From Acidimicrobiia bacterium (GTDB taxonomy: Bacteria > Actinomycetota > Acidimicrobiia > Acidimicrobiales > Aldehydirespiratoraceae): a stretch of 64,000 nt of DNA. The stretch covers positions 178,427 through 242,426 of the forward strand of contig JAJEEV010000043.1 in the NCBI GenBank assembly GCA_022820805.1, given 5' to 3'. Made by a program: the position numbers and the translations under genes. Below, in pieces: positions 36,067 through 44,212 of the stretch. The notes below the pieces were generated by a model. The model did not search any database. It had not been told where the DNA came from and saw nothing but the letters and a program-made list of their open reading frames with translations. The stretch's first letter is position 1. Each line of letters begins with the position of its first letter.

Positions 36067-37077
36067 GTGACAGCGGCGCCCGCATCCAGCGACACCAAGC
36101 TCTCGGTGGCCGAGCGGATGGCCCGCCTGCTGGGGATCGTTCCCTGGGTGGTGAAGCAGGGCGGAGCCCACCTGGACGACATCTCGGCCCGGTTCGACTA
36201 CCCCCGCGACCAGCTGCTGGAGGATCTCACCAAGCGGCTGTTCTTCGTGGGGGTGCACCCGTTCACCCCCGACACGCTGATCAACGTGTTCATCGAGGAC
36301 GAGATCGTCGACATCGAGTACGCGGACTGGTTCTCGCAGCCGATGCGGCTCAGCAGCGAGGCCGCCACCCGGCTGCTGGCCGCGGGCCGCACCGTGCTCG
36401 ACATGTCCGAGGGACGCGTCCAGCAGCGGCCCGGCGACGACACCGAGGCGGCCCCGCTGGTGCGGGCCCTGGCCAAGCTGAGCCTGTCGCTCGGAGCGGA
36501 GGGCCCCGACGGCGCCGGGCAGATCGACGTCTGTCTCGGCCACGCCCCCGCAGCCACGCTCGGCGACCTGCGCCAGGCCATCGCCGAACGGCGACGGATC
36601 GAGATCGAGTACTACTCCTTCGGCCGCGACGCCATGACGTCCCGGGCCGTCGACCCGGCCCGGCTGCTGAGCCACGACGGTGTCTGGTACCTGTTCGGCT
36701 GGTGCCACCGCGCCGGCGCCGAGCGAGTGTTCCGGGTCGACCGGATCCGCAGTCTCGCGGTGACCGGCGAACCGGCGGGCGTGGAGCTGCCCGCGGGGGC
36801 GGAGCCGTCACTCGATCTGGGCGATGTCGATCGCACGGCCACGATCCGGCTGGCTCCCGGCGCGGCCTGGGCCGCCGACTACCACGAGGCTCGCCGGCGC
36901 ACCGAGCGGCCCGACGGCACCATCGACGCGGTCTTCGCGGTGGCGAGCGAGTCGTGGCTGGCCCGCGTGCTGGTGCAGCTCGGCCCCCAGGGGGAACTCG
37001 TGGCGTGCGACGGCGGAATCGACCCGGACCTGCGGTCCGCCACCGCGGCCCGGATGCTGGAGAGGTACCGGCGGTGA
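36067..37077 (+). CDS. pafC: WYL-domain transcription factor PafC
   Basis: Partner of PafB, 336 residues, with a helix-turn-helix segment (GIVPWVVKQGGAHLDDISARFDYP), a middle region, and a WYL domain (VWYLFGWCHRAGAERVFRVDRI, about residue 210). GTG start with TAGGGT ending 6 nt upstream, so it may also be transcribed on its own as a leaderless mRNA. Its stop overlaps the lepB GTG. PafB and PafC are clear homologues in tandem. Confidence 0.92.
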   Translation: MTAAPASSDTKLSVAERMARLLGIVPWVVKQGGAHLDDISARFDYPRDQLLEDLTKRLFFVGVHPFTPDTLINVFIEDEIVDIEYADWFSQPMRLSSEAATRLLAAGRTVLDMSEGRVQQRPGDDTEAAPLVRALAKLSLSLGAEGPDGAGQIDVCLGHAPAATLGDLRQAIAERRRIEIEYYSFGRDAMTSRAVDPARLLSHDGVWYLFGWCHRAGAERVFRVDRIRSLAVTGEPAGVELPAGAEPSLDLGDVDRTATIRLAPGAAWAADYHEARRRTERPDGTIDAVFAVASESWLARVLVQLGPQGELVACDGGIDPDLRSATAARMLERYRR

Positions 37078-37769
37078 CCTCCGGACCCGGGGTCCAGCCG
37101 AGCGCCTCGGGGGACGACTCGCCCGCCGGGGAGGTCACGGCGGACGGTCAGCTCCAGCCGCAGTGGGAGGCTCCGGCGGGCGGGGACGCCGAGCCGACGC
37201 CTCCGACCGCGGCGCGGCGGGCCTGGAGCACGGCGCTCGAGTGGCTGATCGTGGGGGTCTGCGCGCTGGGACTGGCCCTGCTGCTCAAGGCCTTCCTGGT
37301 GGAGGTGTTCGTGATCCCGTCGGGGTCGATGGAGCCCACCCTGATGGTCGACAACCGGGTGGTGGTGTACAAGCTCGGTTACCGCCTGCACGACATCAAC
37401 CGGGGCGATGTGGTCGTGTTCCACCACCCGGGCCAGGCCGCCGACGCCGACGACCTGATCAAGCGGGTCGTCGCCCTGAGCGGCGAGACCTTCGAGATCC
37501 GGGGCACCGAGGTGTACATCGACGGCACCCGGCTGGACGAGCCCTACCTGGCGGAGGCCCACTCCACGTACCCCACGGTGGCCATACCGGGCTGCGACAA
37601 CGATCCCGAGCCGGGTCGCTGCATCGTGCCCGAGGGCAAGCTCCTGGTGCTGGGCGACAACCGTCCCGACAGCCGCGACGGCCGCTACTTCGGCCCGATC
37701 GACGAGGACACCGTGGTGGGCCGGGCCTTCTTCAAGCTCTGGCCCCCCAACGACCTCGGCGGCGTCTAG
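37074..37769 (+). CDS. lepB: Signal peptidase I
   Basis: Membrane serine protease that removes signal peptides from secreted preproteins, 231 residues. A cytoplasmic Pro/Ala-rich head of about 55 residues is followed by one membrane segment (ALEWLIVGVCALGLALLLKAF), the catalytic serine in PSGSMEPTL and the catalytic lysine in LIKRVVAL; the last signature is VLGDNRPDSRDGRYFGPI. GTG overlaps the pafC stop. Its place between pafC and the tat genes makes an export-rich operon. Confidence 0.93.
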   Translation: MTSGPGVQPSASGDDSPAGEVTADGQLQPQWEAPAGGDAEPTPPTAARRAWSTALEWLIVGVCALGLALLLKAFLVEVFVIPSGSMEPTLMVDNRVVVYKLGYRLHDINRGDVVVFHHPGQAADADDLIKRVVALSGETFEIRGTEVYIDGTRLDEPYLAEAHSTYPTVAIPGCDNDPEPGRCIVPEGKLLVLGDNRPDSRDGRYFGPIDEDTVVGRAFFKLWPPNDLGGV

Positions 37770-37805
37770 CCGCGGACCGCGGCCGGGCTGCAGATCGCGC
37801 GCCTG

Positions 37806-38555
37806 ATGTCCACCCGTATTCCGGCTCTGCTGGTCCCGCCCATCGGGTTCGCCCACCGCGGGGCCAGGGCCCATGCCCGCGAGAACACGCTGGAGGCGTT
37901 CGAGCTGGCCTTGGAGATGGGGGCCACCGGGATCGAGACCGACGCCTGGATCACCGCTGACGGGGCGGTCGTGCTCAACCACGACGGGGCCGTGGGGGGA
38001 CTGCCCACCCTGTCGACCCGACGGCTCCTCGGCCGGTCCATCGCCCGGACGCCCCGGGCGAGGCTGCCCGCGCACATCCCCACCATCGACGAGTTCTACG
38101 AGCGCTGCGGCACCGGCGTGCCGCTGAGCGTCGACGTGAAGGACGGCGCCGCCTTCGAGGGCCTCCTGGCCTCAGCCCGCGCCCACCGGTCGGCCGAGCA
38201 TCTCTGGGTGTGCCATCACGACATCGGGGTGCTGGGAGAATGGCGGTCAGCCGCGCCCGAGGTCAAGCTCGTCCATTCCACCCGCCTCGACCGGCTGCCC
38301 CGGGGCCCCGAGCGTCACGGCGCCGACCTCGCCGAGGCCGGCATCGATGTGGTGAACCTGCACCGCGAGGACTGGAACGGCGGGCTCACCACCCTGTACC
38401 ACCGTTTCAGGGTGCTGGCCTTCGGCTGGGACGCGCAGCAGGTCCGCCACATCGCCGAGTTGGTCGACGCGGGCATCGACGCGGTCTACAGCGATCATGT
38501 GGACCGGATGGTCGAGGTGCTGGCCGGTCTCGGGGGCTGCGGCGGGCGGCAGTAA
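37806..38555 (+). CDS. Glycerophosphodiester phosphodiesterase family protein
   Basis: A 249-residue GDPD-family hydrolase, cleaving glycerophosphodiesters to glycerol 3-phosphate and an alcohol. Active-site histidine in [18 protein letters not shown], metal ligands in [12 protein letters not shown] (E and D), and second histidine in LNHDGAV. No signal peptide is seen, so it is cytoplasmic. It is slightly shorter than typical family members but has the complete barrel motifs, ending with [14 protein letters not shown] GIDAVYSDH. It lies 36 bp after lepB on the same strand. Confidence 0.85.
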   Translation: MSTRIPALLVPPIGFAHRGARAHARENTLEAFELALEMGATGIETDAWITADGAVVLNHDGAVGGLPTLSTRRLLGRSIARTPRARLPAHIPTIDEFYERCGTGVPLSVDVKDGAAFEGLLASARAHRSAEHLWVCHHDIGVLGEWRSAAPEVKLVHSTRLDRLPRGPERHGADLAEAGIDVVNLHREDWNGGLTTLYHRFRVLAFGWDAQQVRHIAELVDAGIDAVYSDHVDRMVEVLAGLGGCGGRQ

Positions 38556-38566
38556 CGTTGCTGTCC

Positions 38567-38818
38567 ATGTGGATGCTGGCCCCGGCGGTGGCGACGGTCG
38601 TCGCGCTGACCGTGCTGGTGGCCGGACTGCGGACCGTTGCCCGGGCCGCGGCGGAGCTGACCACGGTGCTGCGAAGGTCATCAGCGACCGCGGTGGCCGG
38701 CGACGAGCTCTCCCGCCTGGCCGCTCGACTGGGTGATCATGCGGAGGCAACCAGGGCCAGGGCCGACAGGGTCCGCGGCGCCCGGCGCGACCGCAGCCGC
38801 CGCCAGCCTCGAAGTTAG
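38567..38818 (+). CDS. Small single-span membrane protein upstream of tatA
   Basis: An 83-residue protein with one membrane segment at the N-terminus (MLAPAVATVVALTVLVAG) and a basic helical tail ending RGARRDRSRRQPRS. The ATG is preceded by TAACGT ending 8 nt upstream. It starts 11 bp after the phosphodiesterase gene and ends 9 bp before tatA. I do not recognise a family; the layout resembles short DUF948-like proteins. Its position suggests, but does not show, a link to Tat export. Confidence 0.6.
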   Translation: MWMLAPAVATVVALTVLVAGLRTVARAAAELTTVLRRSSATAVAGDELSRLAARLGDHAEATRARADRVRGARRDRSRRQPRS

Positions 38819-38827
38819 GCTGCCAGG

Positions 38828-39301
38828 GTGGGAAATCTGGGCGGGGGTGAGGTCCTGGTCATCCTGCTCGTCGCCCTCATCGTTCTCGGACCCACCAAGC
38901 TGCCCCCCGCCATCCGCCAGGTCGGCCGGGTCGTCGGGGAGATGCGCCGCATCGGCCAGGGCTTCCAGCAGGAGTTGCGGGAGGCGGCGCAGCCGCTCCA
39001 GGAGACCAAGGAGACGCTCAAGGCGGCCGACAAGGACCTTCGCGAGGTGGCCCAGAAGCCCATCGACGAGATGAAGGAGACGCTGAAGGCGGCCGACAAG
39101 GAGTTCCGCGAGGCGACCCAGCAGCCCGTCGACGAGATGAAGGAGACGCTCGAGGCGGCCGACAAGGAGCTTCGCGACGCGACCCAACAGTCCGCTGAGG
39201 AGCCGCAGCTGCCGGAGGCCGCTTCGTCTCCCGATGAGCCCGGCTCCGGCTCGGACACGAGCGAGGACGAGTCGGACTCCGGCTCTGACAAGGTCGCCTA
39301 G
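38828..39301 (+). CDS. tatA: Sec-independent translocase subunit TatA/TatB with internal repeats
   Basis: A 157-residue Tat subunit with a short N-terminal membrane helix (GGGEVLVILLVALIVLGPTKLP), the LGP hinge and an amphipathic helix (AIRQVGRVVGEMRRIGQGF). The cytoplasmic tail holds three near-identical repeats of about 22 residues built on KETLKAADKE and REATQQP, with DEMKETL joining them, then an acidic Ser-rich end. The length is between TatA and TatB, and the Lys and long helix look TatB-like. GTG start with TAGGCT ending 6 nt upstream. It works with TatC, the next gene. Confidence 0.88.
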   Translation: MGNLGGGEVLVILLVALIVLGPTKLPPAIRQVGRVVGEMRRIGQGFQQELREAAQPLQETKETLKAADKDLREVAQKPIDEMKETLKAADKEFREATQQPVDEMKETLEAADKELRDATQQSAEEPQLPEAASSPDEPGSGSDTSEDESDSGSDKVA

Positions 39302-39319
39302 GCCCGGTCCGGTGAAGCG

Positions 39320-40141
39320 ATGACCAACACCGACAACGACAGCGGCGCCGACAACCTCGCCGAGGGCGGCCACATGACGCTCATGGAGCACCTGTCCGAG
39401 CTCCGCAACCGCCTGATCAAGTCGGCCGTGGCCGTGGCCGTGGGCGCGGTGATCTGCTGGATCCTCTACCCGTTCATCCTCGACTTCCTGCTGGAGCCCT
39501 ACTGCCGGACGTTCCCGCCCGAGGAGCGGGTCGACTCGGCGCTGTTCGGTCCCGACGGCGGCTGCAACCTCTTCGTGACCAGCCCGCTCGAACCCTTCAG
39601 CGTGCGGATCACGCTGGTCGGCTACTCGGGTCTGGCCCTGGCCATGCCGGTACTGCTGTGGCAGGGGTGGCGCTTCATCGCGCCCGGCCTGTACCGCCAC
39701 GAGAAGCGCTACGCCATCCCGTTCGTGGCCGCGGGCGTTCTTCTGTTCTTCCTGGGCGTGGCGCTGGCCTACTGGAGCCTGCCCCGGGCCCTCGACTTCC
39801 TGAAGGACATCGGCGGCCCCGACCTGGTATCGCTGTTCAGCCCGAAGCTGTACCTCGGCTTCGTCGTGAAGATGATGGTGGCCTTCGGGATCGCCTTCCA
39901 GTTCCCGATCGTGCTCATCGGGCTGCAGGCCATGGGCATCGTCGAGAACCGGACCCTCCGCCGGATCCGCTCCTACGCGGTGGTCGGGATCGTGATACTG
40001 GTGGCAGTCATCACCCCCAGCGGCGACCCCTTCACCCTGATGGCGCTGTCCATTCCCATGTACGCCTTCTACGAGTTGGCGATCCTGTGGGGCGTGCTCA
40101 CCCGCCGCCGGCGACGAAAGCGCGAGGCGGCCGGGCTGTGA
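39320..40141 (+). CDS. tatC: Sec-independent translocase subunit TatC
   Basis: Six-span membrane core of the Tat system, 273 residues. It has the N-terminal motif MTLMEHLSELRNRL with the conserved glutamate, and the periplasmic loop WQGWRFIAPGLYRHEKRYA; FGIAFQFPIVL and FTLMALSIPMYAFYELAI are further conserved segments. A 45-residue acidic cysteine-containing stretch (YCRTFPPEER and GGCNLF) enlarges the first periplasmic loop, as in other actinobacteria. The twin-arginine binding protein at 5494-6843 is a likely client. Confidence 0.95.
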   Translation: MTNTDNDSGADNLAEGGHMTLMEHLSELRNRLIKSAVAVAVGAVICWILYPFILDFLLEPYCRTFPPEERVDSALFGPDGGCNLFVTSPLEPFSVRITLVGYSGLALAMPVLLWQGWRFIAPGLYRHEKRYAIPFVAAGVLLFFLGVALAYWSLPRALDFLKDIGGPDLVSLFSPKLYLGFVVKMMVAFGIAFQFPIVLIGLQAMGIVENRTLRRIRSYAVVGIVILVAVITPSGDPFTLMALSIPMYAFYELAILWGVLTRRRRRKREAAGL

Positions 40142-40175
40142 GCCGCCGGAGGACGCGCCGCCCGGCCTCCAGGCC

Positions 40176-42308
40176 GTGACGGGGCCGGCCGGGGCTGGCT
40201 TCGTACTCGACGACTTCCAGCGCCGCGCCATCGAACACCTCGACTCCGGGCGGTCGGTGCTCGTCACCGCGCCGACCGGCTCGGGGAAGACTGTGGTGGC
40301 CGACCACGCGGTCGACTCGGCGCTGTCCGCGGGCCGCAGGGCCTTCTACACCACGCCCATCAAGGCTCTGTCCAACCAGAAGTACCGCGACCTGTGCCGG
40401 CGGCTGGGACCGGAGCGGGTCGGTCTGCTGACCGGCGACAATGTCATCGCGGGCGACGCCGAGGTGGTGGTGATGACCACCGAGGTGCTGCGCAACATGA
40501 TCTACGCGGACGCGCTCGACGAGAGCCTCGGCGCGGTCGTGCTCGACGAGGTGCACTACCTGGAGGACCCCTACCGCGGGCCGGTGTGGGAGGAGGTGAT
40601 CCTGCACCTGCCGGCGGGCGTGGTCCTGGTGTGCCTGTCGGCCACCGTCTCCAACCACTCCGAGCTGGGCGACTGGCTCAACCGGGCGCACGGACCGACC
40701 GCGGTGGTGGTCGAGACCCGCCGGCCGGTGCCGCTGACCAACCTGTACGCCGTGGGCCGCCGGCGCTCCGAGGCGGTGCAACTGGTTCCCACCCTCACCG
40801 GCGGCGGTCCCAACCCTCGGGGAAGCCGCTTCGACGCGCCCGCAGCTCCGCAGCAGAGCCGGCGCTCGGGCCGGCGCTCCGGCCGGGGGCGCCACCGCTC
40901 GGGCCGTCCCGCGGGGGGTCGGGGGCGCCACCGCTCGGACGGCTCTCCCGCCGGCGGTACGCAGCGTCGCGGCGGGCTCTGGCGGCCGCCGCGACGGGTC
41001 GACCTGCTGGCCGAGCTGGAGGAGCGCAGCCTGCTGCCGGTCATCTGGTTCGTGTTCAGCCGCAAGGGATGCGACCAGGCCGCGGCCCGCCTGGTCCGCG
41101 ACGGCGCCCGCTACACCACCGACGACGAGGCCGAAAGAATCGACGAGATAGTCGGGGCCCGCCTGGTTGGCCTCACCCCGGCCGACCTCGCCGCGCTCGG
41201 AGCCCGGCAGTGGACCGACCGGCTCCGGCTCGGCATCGCCTCGCATCACGCCGGCATGATCCCCATCTTCAAGGAGACCGTGGAGCACTGCTTCTCAGAG
41301 GGCCTGGTGAGGGTGGTGTTCGCCACTGAGACGCTGGCGCTGGGCGTGAACATGCCGGCCCGCAGCGTCGTGGTCGACAAGCCCACCAAGTACGACGGCG
41401 AGCGCATCGCGCCGCTCAGCCCGGCCCAGTACACCCAGCTGACGGGGCGGGCCGGGCGCCGGGGCATCGACGACCGCGGCTGGGCCGTGATGCAGTGGTC
41501 CAAGGACTGCAGCTTCGCCGACGTCGCGGCCCTGGCCTCCAGCCGATCCTTCGAGCTCCGCTCGGCCTTCCGCCCCACCTACAACATGGTGGCCGGCCTG
41601 CTGGGCCGCATGCCTGCCGACTCGGCCCGCGACCTGCTGGGCCGCTCGTTCGCCCAGCACCAGGCCGACGCCTCCTCGTCGCCGGTGAACCTCGTGGGGC
41701 GCTTCGAGGCGGTGGCCTCGGTGCTGCGCGCCCGGGGTCATCTGGACGGCTGGGAGCTGACTACCTCCGGCCGGCTGGTGGCGCGCATTTTCCACGAGGC
41801 CGACCTGGCCGTGGCCGAGGCGCTGCACACCGGGCTGCTCGACGGGCTGTCGGTCCCCGAGCTGGCCTCGGTGCTGTCGGCGTTCACGTACGAGCACCGT
41901 TCTCCGGGTCCGAGACCCGAGGTGTGGATCCCGTCGGGCACGGCCTACCGCCGCCTGCGCCGCATCGCCGCCGACATCGACGACCTGCACCGCACCGAGA
42001 AGCGGTTCGGTGTGGAGTCGATCCGGTCGCTGGAGGACGGCTTCGCGCCCGCGGCCCACCGCTGGGCCTCCCAGGAAACCTTCGACGCCCTGATGGACGA
42101 GGGCTTCTCAGCCGGAGACCTCGTGCGCAACCTCAAGCAGGTCATCGATCTGTGCCGTCGCATCGCGGCGGTTGCGCCCAGCGCCGACACCGCGCGAACC
42201 GCACAGCAGGCGGTCCGGGCACTGAACAGGGGAGTGGTGGCGGCCTCGGGTGCGGTCGACGACGTCGACGCCGCCTCCGCGGCCCCGACCCTGACGGGGG
42301 CGGCGTGA
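40176..42308 (+). CDS. helY: Ski2-like RNA/DNA helicase, HelY family
   Basis: A 710-residue superfamily 2 helicase with Walker A APTGSGKT, DEVH box (VVLDEVHYLEDPYRG), SAT motif and TGRAGRRGID (motif VI). The C-terminal part carries the helical DSHCT-like region of Ski2/Mtr4 relatives (RWASQETFDALMDEGFSAGDLVRNLKQVID). It is shorter than the roughly 900-residue mycobacterial HelY. Between the two RecA-like domains there is an Arg/Gly/Ser-rich insert (about residues 225-275) with repeated GRHRSGR-like units. It keeps the tatA-tatC-helY order known from mycobacteria. GTG start. Confidence 0.9.
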   Translation: MTGPAGAGFVLDDFQRRAIEHLDSGRSVLVTAPTGSGKTVVADHAVDSALSAGRRAFYTTPIKALSNQKYRDLCRRLGPERVGLLTGDNVIAGDAEVVVMTTEVLRNMIYADALDESLGAVVLDEVHYLEDPYRGPVWEEVILHLPAGVVLVCLSATVSNHSELGDWLNRAHGPTAVVVETRRPVPLTNLYAVGRRRSEAVQLVPTLTGGGPNPRGSRFDAPAAPQQSRRSGRRSGRGRHRSGRPAGGRGRHRSDGSPAGGTQRRGGLWRPPRRVDLLAELEERSLLPVIWFVFSRKGCDQAAARLVRDGARYTTDDEAERIDEIVGARLVGLTPADLAALGARQWTDRLRLGIASHHAGMIPIFKETVEHCFSEGLVRVVFATETLALGVNMPARSVVVDKPTKYDGERIAPLSPAQYTQLTGRAGRRGIDDRGWAVMQWSKDCSFADVAALASSRSFELRSAFRPTYNMVAGLLGRMPADSARDLLGRSFAQHQADASSSPVNLVGRFEAVASVLRARGHLDGWELTTSGRLVARIFHEADLAVAEALHTGLLDGLSVPELASVLSAFTYEHRSPGPRPEVWIPSGTAYRRLRRIAADIDDLHRTEKRFGVESIRSLEDGFAPAAHRWASQETFDALMDEGFSAGDLVRNLKQVIDLCRRIAAVAPSADTARTAQQAVRALNRGVVAASGAVDDVDAASAAPTLTGAA

Positions 42309-42949
42309 TCGGCGGCCGGGGCCCCGGCTGGGGCGTCGACTTCGGCGAGGAGGGCGAGATCCCGCCCGACGCCACCGCCGCCGTCAGCGATGCCGCCGCG
42401 GGCCGGATCGTGGCCGAGGCCCGCCGGGCCGGCCGGCCCGTGGGACCGGTGGTGCTGACCGGAGGCGATCTGGCCCGGACGCTCGGGATGGTCCCGGCCC
42501 GTACCGCCCGCACCCGGCCGGCCGCCGGGACCGGCGCCCGGTTCGAGGTCGACGTGGGCGCGGCGCTGGTCGACGGGCGGGTTGCGTACTTCGTCGCCCA
42601 TCTCGTCGCCCGTAGATCATGGTGGCGGGGGCGGCTGCTGGTGGCGGCCAACGCATCCTTCATCGGCCGCTGGAACGCGGCGCCCCGGTCCCATCCCGGC
42701 GACGGCCGCCTCGACGTGTTCGACGCCAGCCCCCCGCTCGCGGTCCGGCTCGCGGCCCGCCGCCGGCTCTCCTCGGGAACCCACGTCCCCCATCCCGACA
42801 TCACCCAGCGCCGCACCGCGGCGGCTCAGTACGATCTCGACCCCGCCCTCGACGTCTACGTGGACGGCCACCGCCTGGCGCGAGCCCGAACCTTGAGCCT
42901 GCGGGTGGAACCGGGAGCCCTGGAGGTCTGGATTCCAGCCGGTCCCTGA
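42305..42949 (+). CDS. Protein resembling the C-terminal domain of diacylglycerol-kinase-family enzymes
   Basis: A 214-residue protein. Its last 110 residues read like the second domain of YegS/DAGK-type kinases: LVAANASFIGRWNAAPRSHPGDGRLDVFDASPPLAVRLAARRRL, then GTHVPHPDI and DVYVDGHRL. The N-terminal catalytic domain with the GGDGT motif is absent, so it is unlikely to phosphorylate lipids itself. The GTG overlaps the helY stop. It may bind lipid or work with a separate kinase domain; this is inference. Confidence 0.65.
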   Translation: MIGGRGPGWGVDFGEEGEIPPDATAAVSDAAAGRIVAEARRAGRPVGPVVLTGGDLARTLGMVPARTARTRPAAGTGARFEVDVGAALVDGRVAYFVAHLVARRSWWRGRLLVAANASFIGRWNAAPRSHPGDGRLDVFDASPPLAVRLAARRRLSSGTHVPHPDITQRRTAAAQYDLDPALDVYVDGHRLARARTLSLRVEPGALEVWIPAGP

Positions 42950-42996
42950 CCCGCTGGGAGCGCAGCGAGCAGCCGCCGGGCTCTAGGATCGTCGCC

Positions 42997-44169
42997 ATGG
43001 ACCTCACTGAAGCCAAGCAGCGGGCATGCGAAGAGATCGATCGCCTGGCTCCGGAGCTGCTCGACGTCTCGCATCGCATCCATGAACGGCCCGAGCTGTG
43101 CTTCGAGGAGCACCACGCCCACGACCTGCTGACCGACGTGCTGTCCGATCACGGACTGGACGTGCAGCGCCGCGCCTACGGCCTCGACACCGCCTTCGAG
43201 GCCCGGGCCGGTGACGGCGACGGGCCGCTGGTGGCCGTGGTCTGCGAGTACGACGCCCTCCCCGGGATCGGCCACGCCTGCGGCCACAACATCATCGCCG
43301 CCTCGGGCCTCGGCGCCGGCCTCGCGCTGGCCGCACTGGCCGGCGAGGCCGGCGGGCGGGTCGCGGTGATGGGGACCCCCGCCGAGGAGGGCGGGGGAGG
43401 CAAGGAGCTCATGCTGCAAGCGGGAGCGTTCTCCGACGCCGACGCGGCCATGATGATCCATCCCGCCAACCACGAGCTCAAGGTGTTCAACGCGGTGGCG
43501 GTGCAGCGACTCAACGCCTCCTACCGCGGGGCGGCCGCCCACGCCGCCGCCGCTCCCGAGAGGGGCCGCAACGCCCTCGACGCCGCGGTGCTCGGCTACA
43601 ACGCGGTCGCCGCGCTGCGCCAGCACATCCGCGACGACGAGCGGATCCACGGCATCTTCATCGATGGCGGCACCAAGGCCAACATCGTCCCGGCCACGGC
43701 CGCGGCCGAGTGGTACGTGCGCTCGACGAACCTGTCGACCCTCGAGCCGCTGAAGGAGCGGGTGGCCGCCTGCCTCCAGGCGGGCGCGGACGCGGCCGGC
43801 TGCAGCCTGGAGATCGAATGGGGGAATCCGGCCTACGCCGATATGAACGACAACGACGTGCTGCTCGACTGCTACCTGGCCAATCTCGGCGCGGTGGGCA
43901 GGGAGCCTGTAGTCGACCCCGACGCCCGCGTGGTGGGTAGCACCGACATGGGCAACGTCAGCTACGCCGTCCCGTCCATACATCCCATGCTCAAGGTGGC
44001 TCCCGAGGACGTGCCCATCCACACGCCCGCGTTCGCGGAGTACGCCCGGGGGCCGCAGGGCGACTCGGCCGTGATCGACGGCGCCAAGGTACTGGCCATG
44101 ACCGCGCTCGACTGCTGGCTCGACGACTCCGCCATGTCGGCCGCACGGGCCGCGTTCGCAGCTTCCTGA
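42997..44169 (+). CDS. M20 family metallopeptidase/amidohydrolase
   Basis: A 390-residue zinc hydrolase of the M20D type (AbgB/amidohydrolase-like). Metal-binding segments are EYDALPGIGHACGHN, GTPAEEGGGGKEL and MMIHPANHEL; the dimerisation domain contains ASYRGAAAHAAAAPERGRNALDA. It probably cleaves an amide of an N-acyl amino acid or aminobenzoyl-glutamate-like compound in the cytoplasm. The ATG has TAGGAT ending 7 nt upstream. The sequence VGSTDMGNVSYAVPSIHP near residue 310 is typical of the AbgB branch. The substrate is unknown. Confidence 0.83.
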   Translation: MDLTEAKQRACEEIDRLAPELLDVSHRIHERPELCFEEHHAHDLLTDVLSDHGLDVQRRAYGLDTAFEARAGDGDGPLVAVVCEYDALPGIGHACGHNIIAASGLGAGLALAALAGEAGGRVAVMGTPAEEGGGGKELMLQAGAFSDADAAMMIHPANHELKVFNAVAVQRLNASYRGAAAHAAAAPERGRNALDAAVLGYNAVAALRQHIRDDERIHGIFIDGGTKANIVPATAAAEWYVRSTNLSTLEPLKERVAACLQAGADAAGCSLEIEWGNPAYADMNDNDVLLDCYLANLGAVGREPVVDPDARVVGSTDMGNVSYAVPSIHPMLKVAPEDVPIHTPAFAEYARGPQGDSAVIDGAKVLAMTALDCWLDDSAMSAARAAFAAS

Positions 44170-44212
44170 CCCTCCCGCAATCCGGCTTGCGCGCGCTCTA
44201 GTGTCGCGCCCC

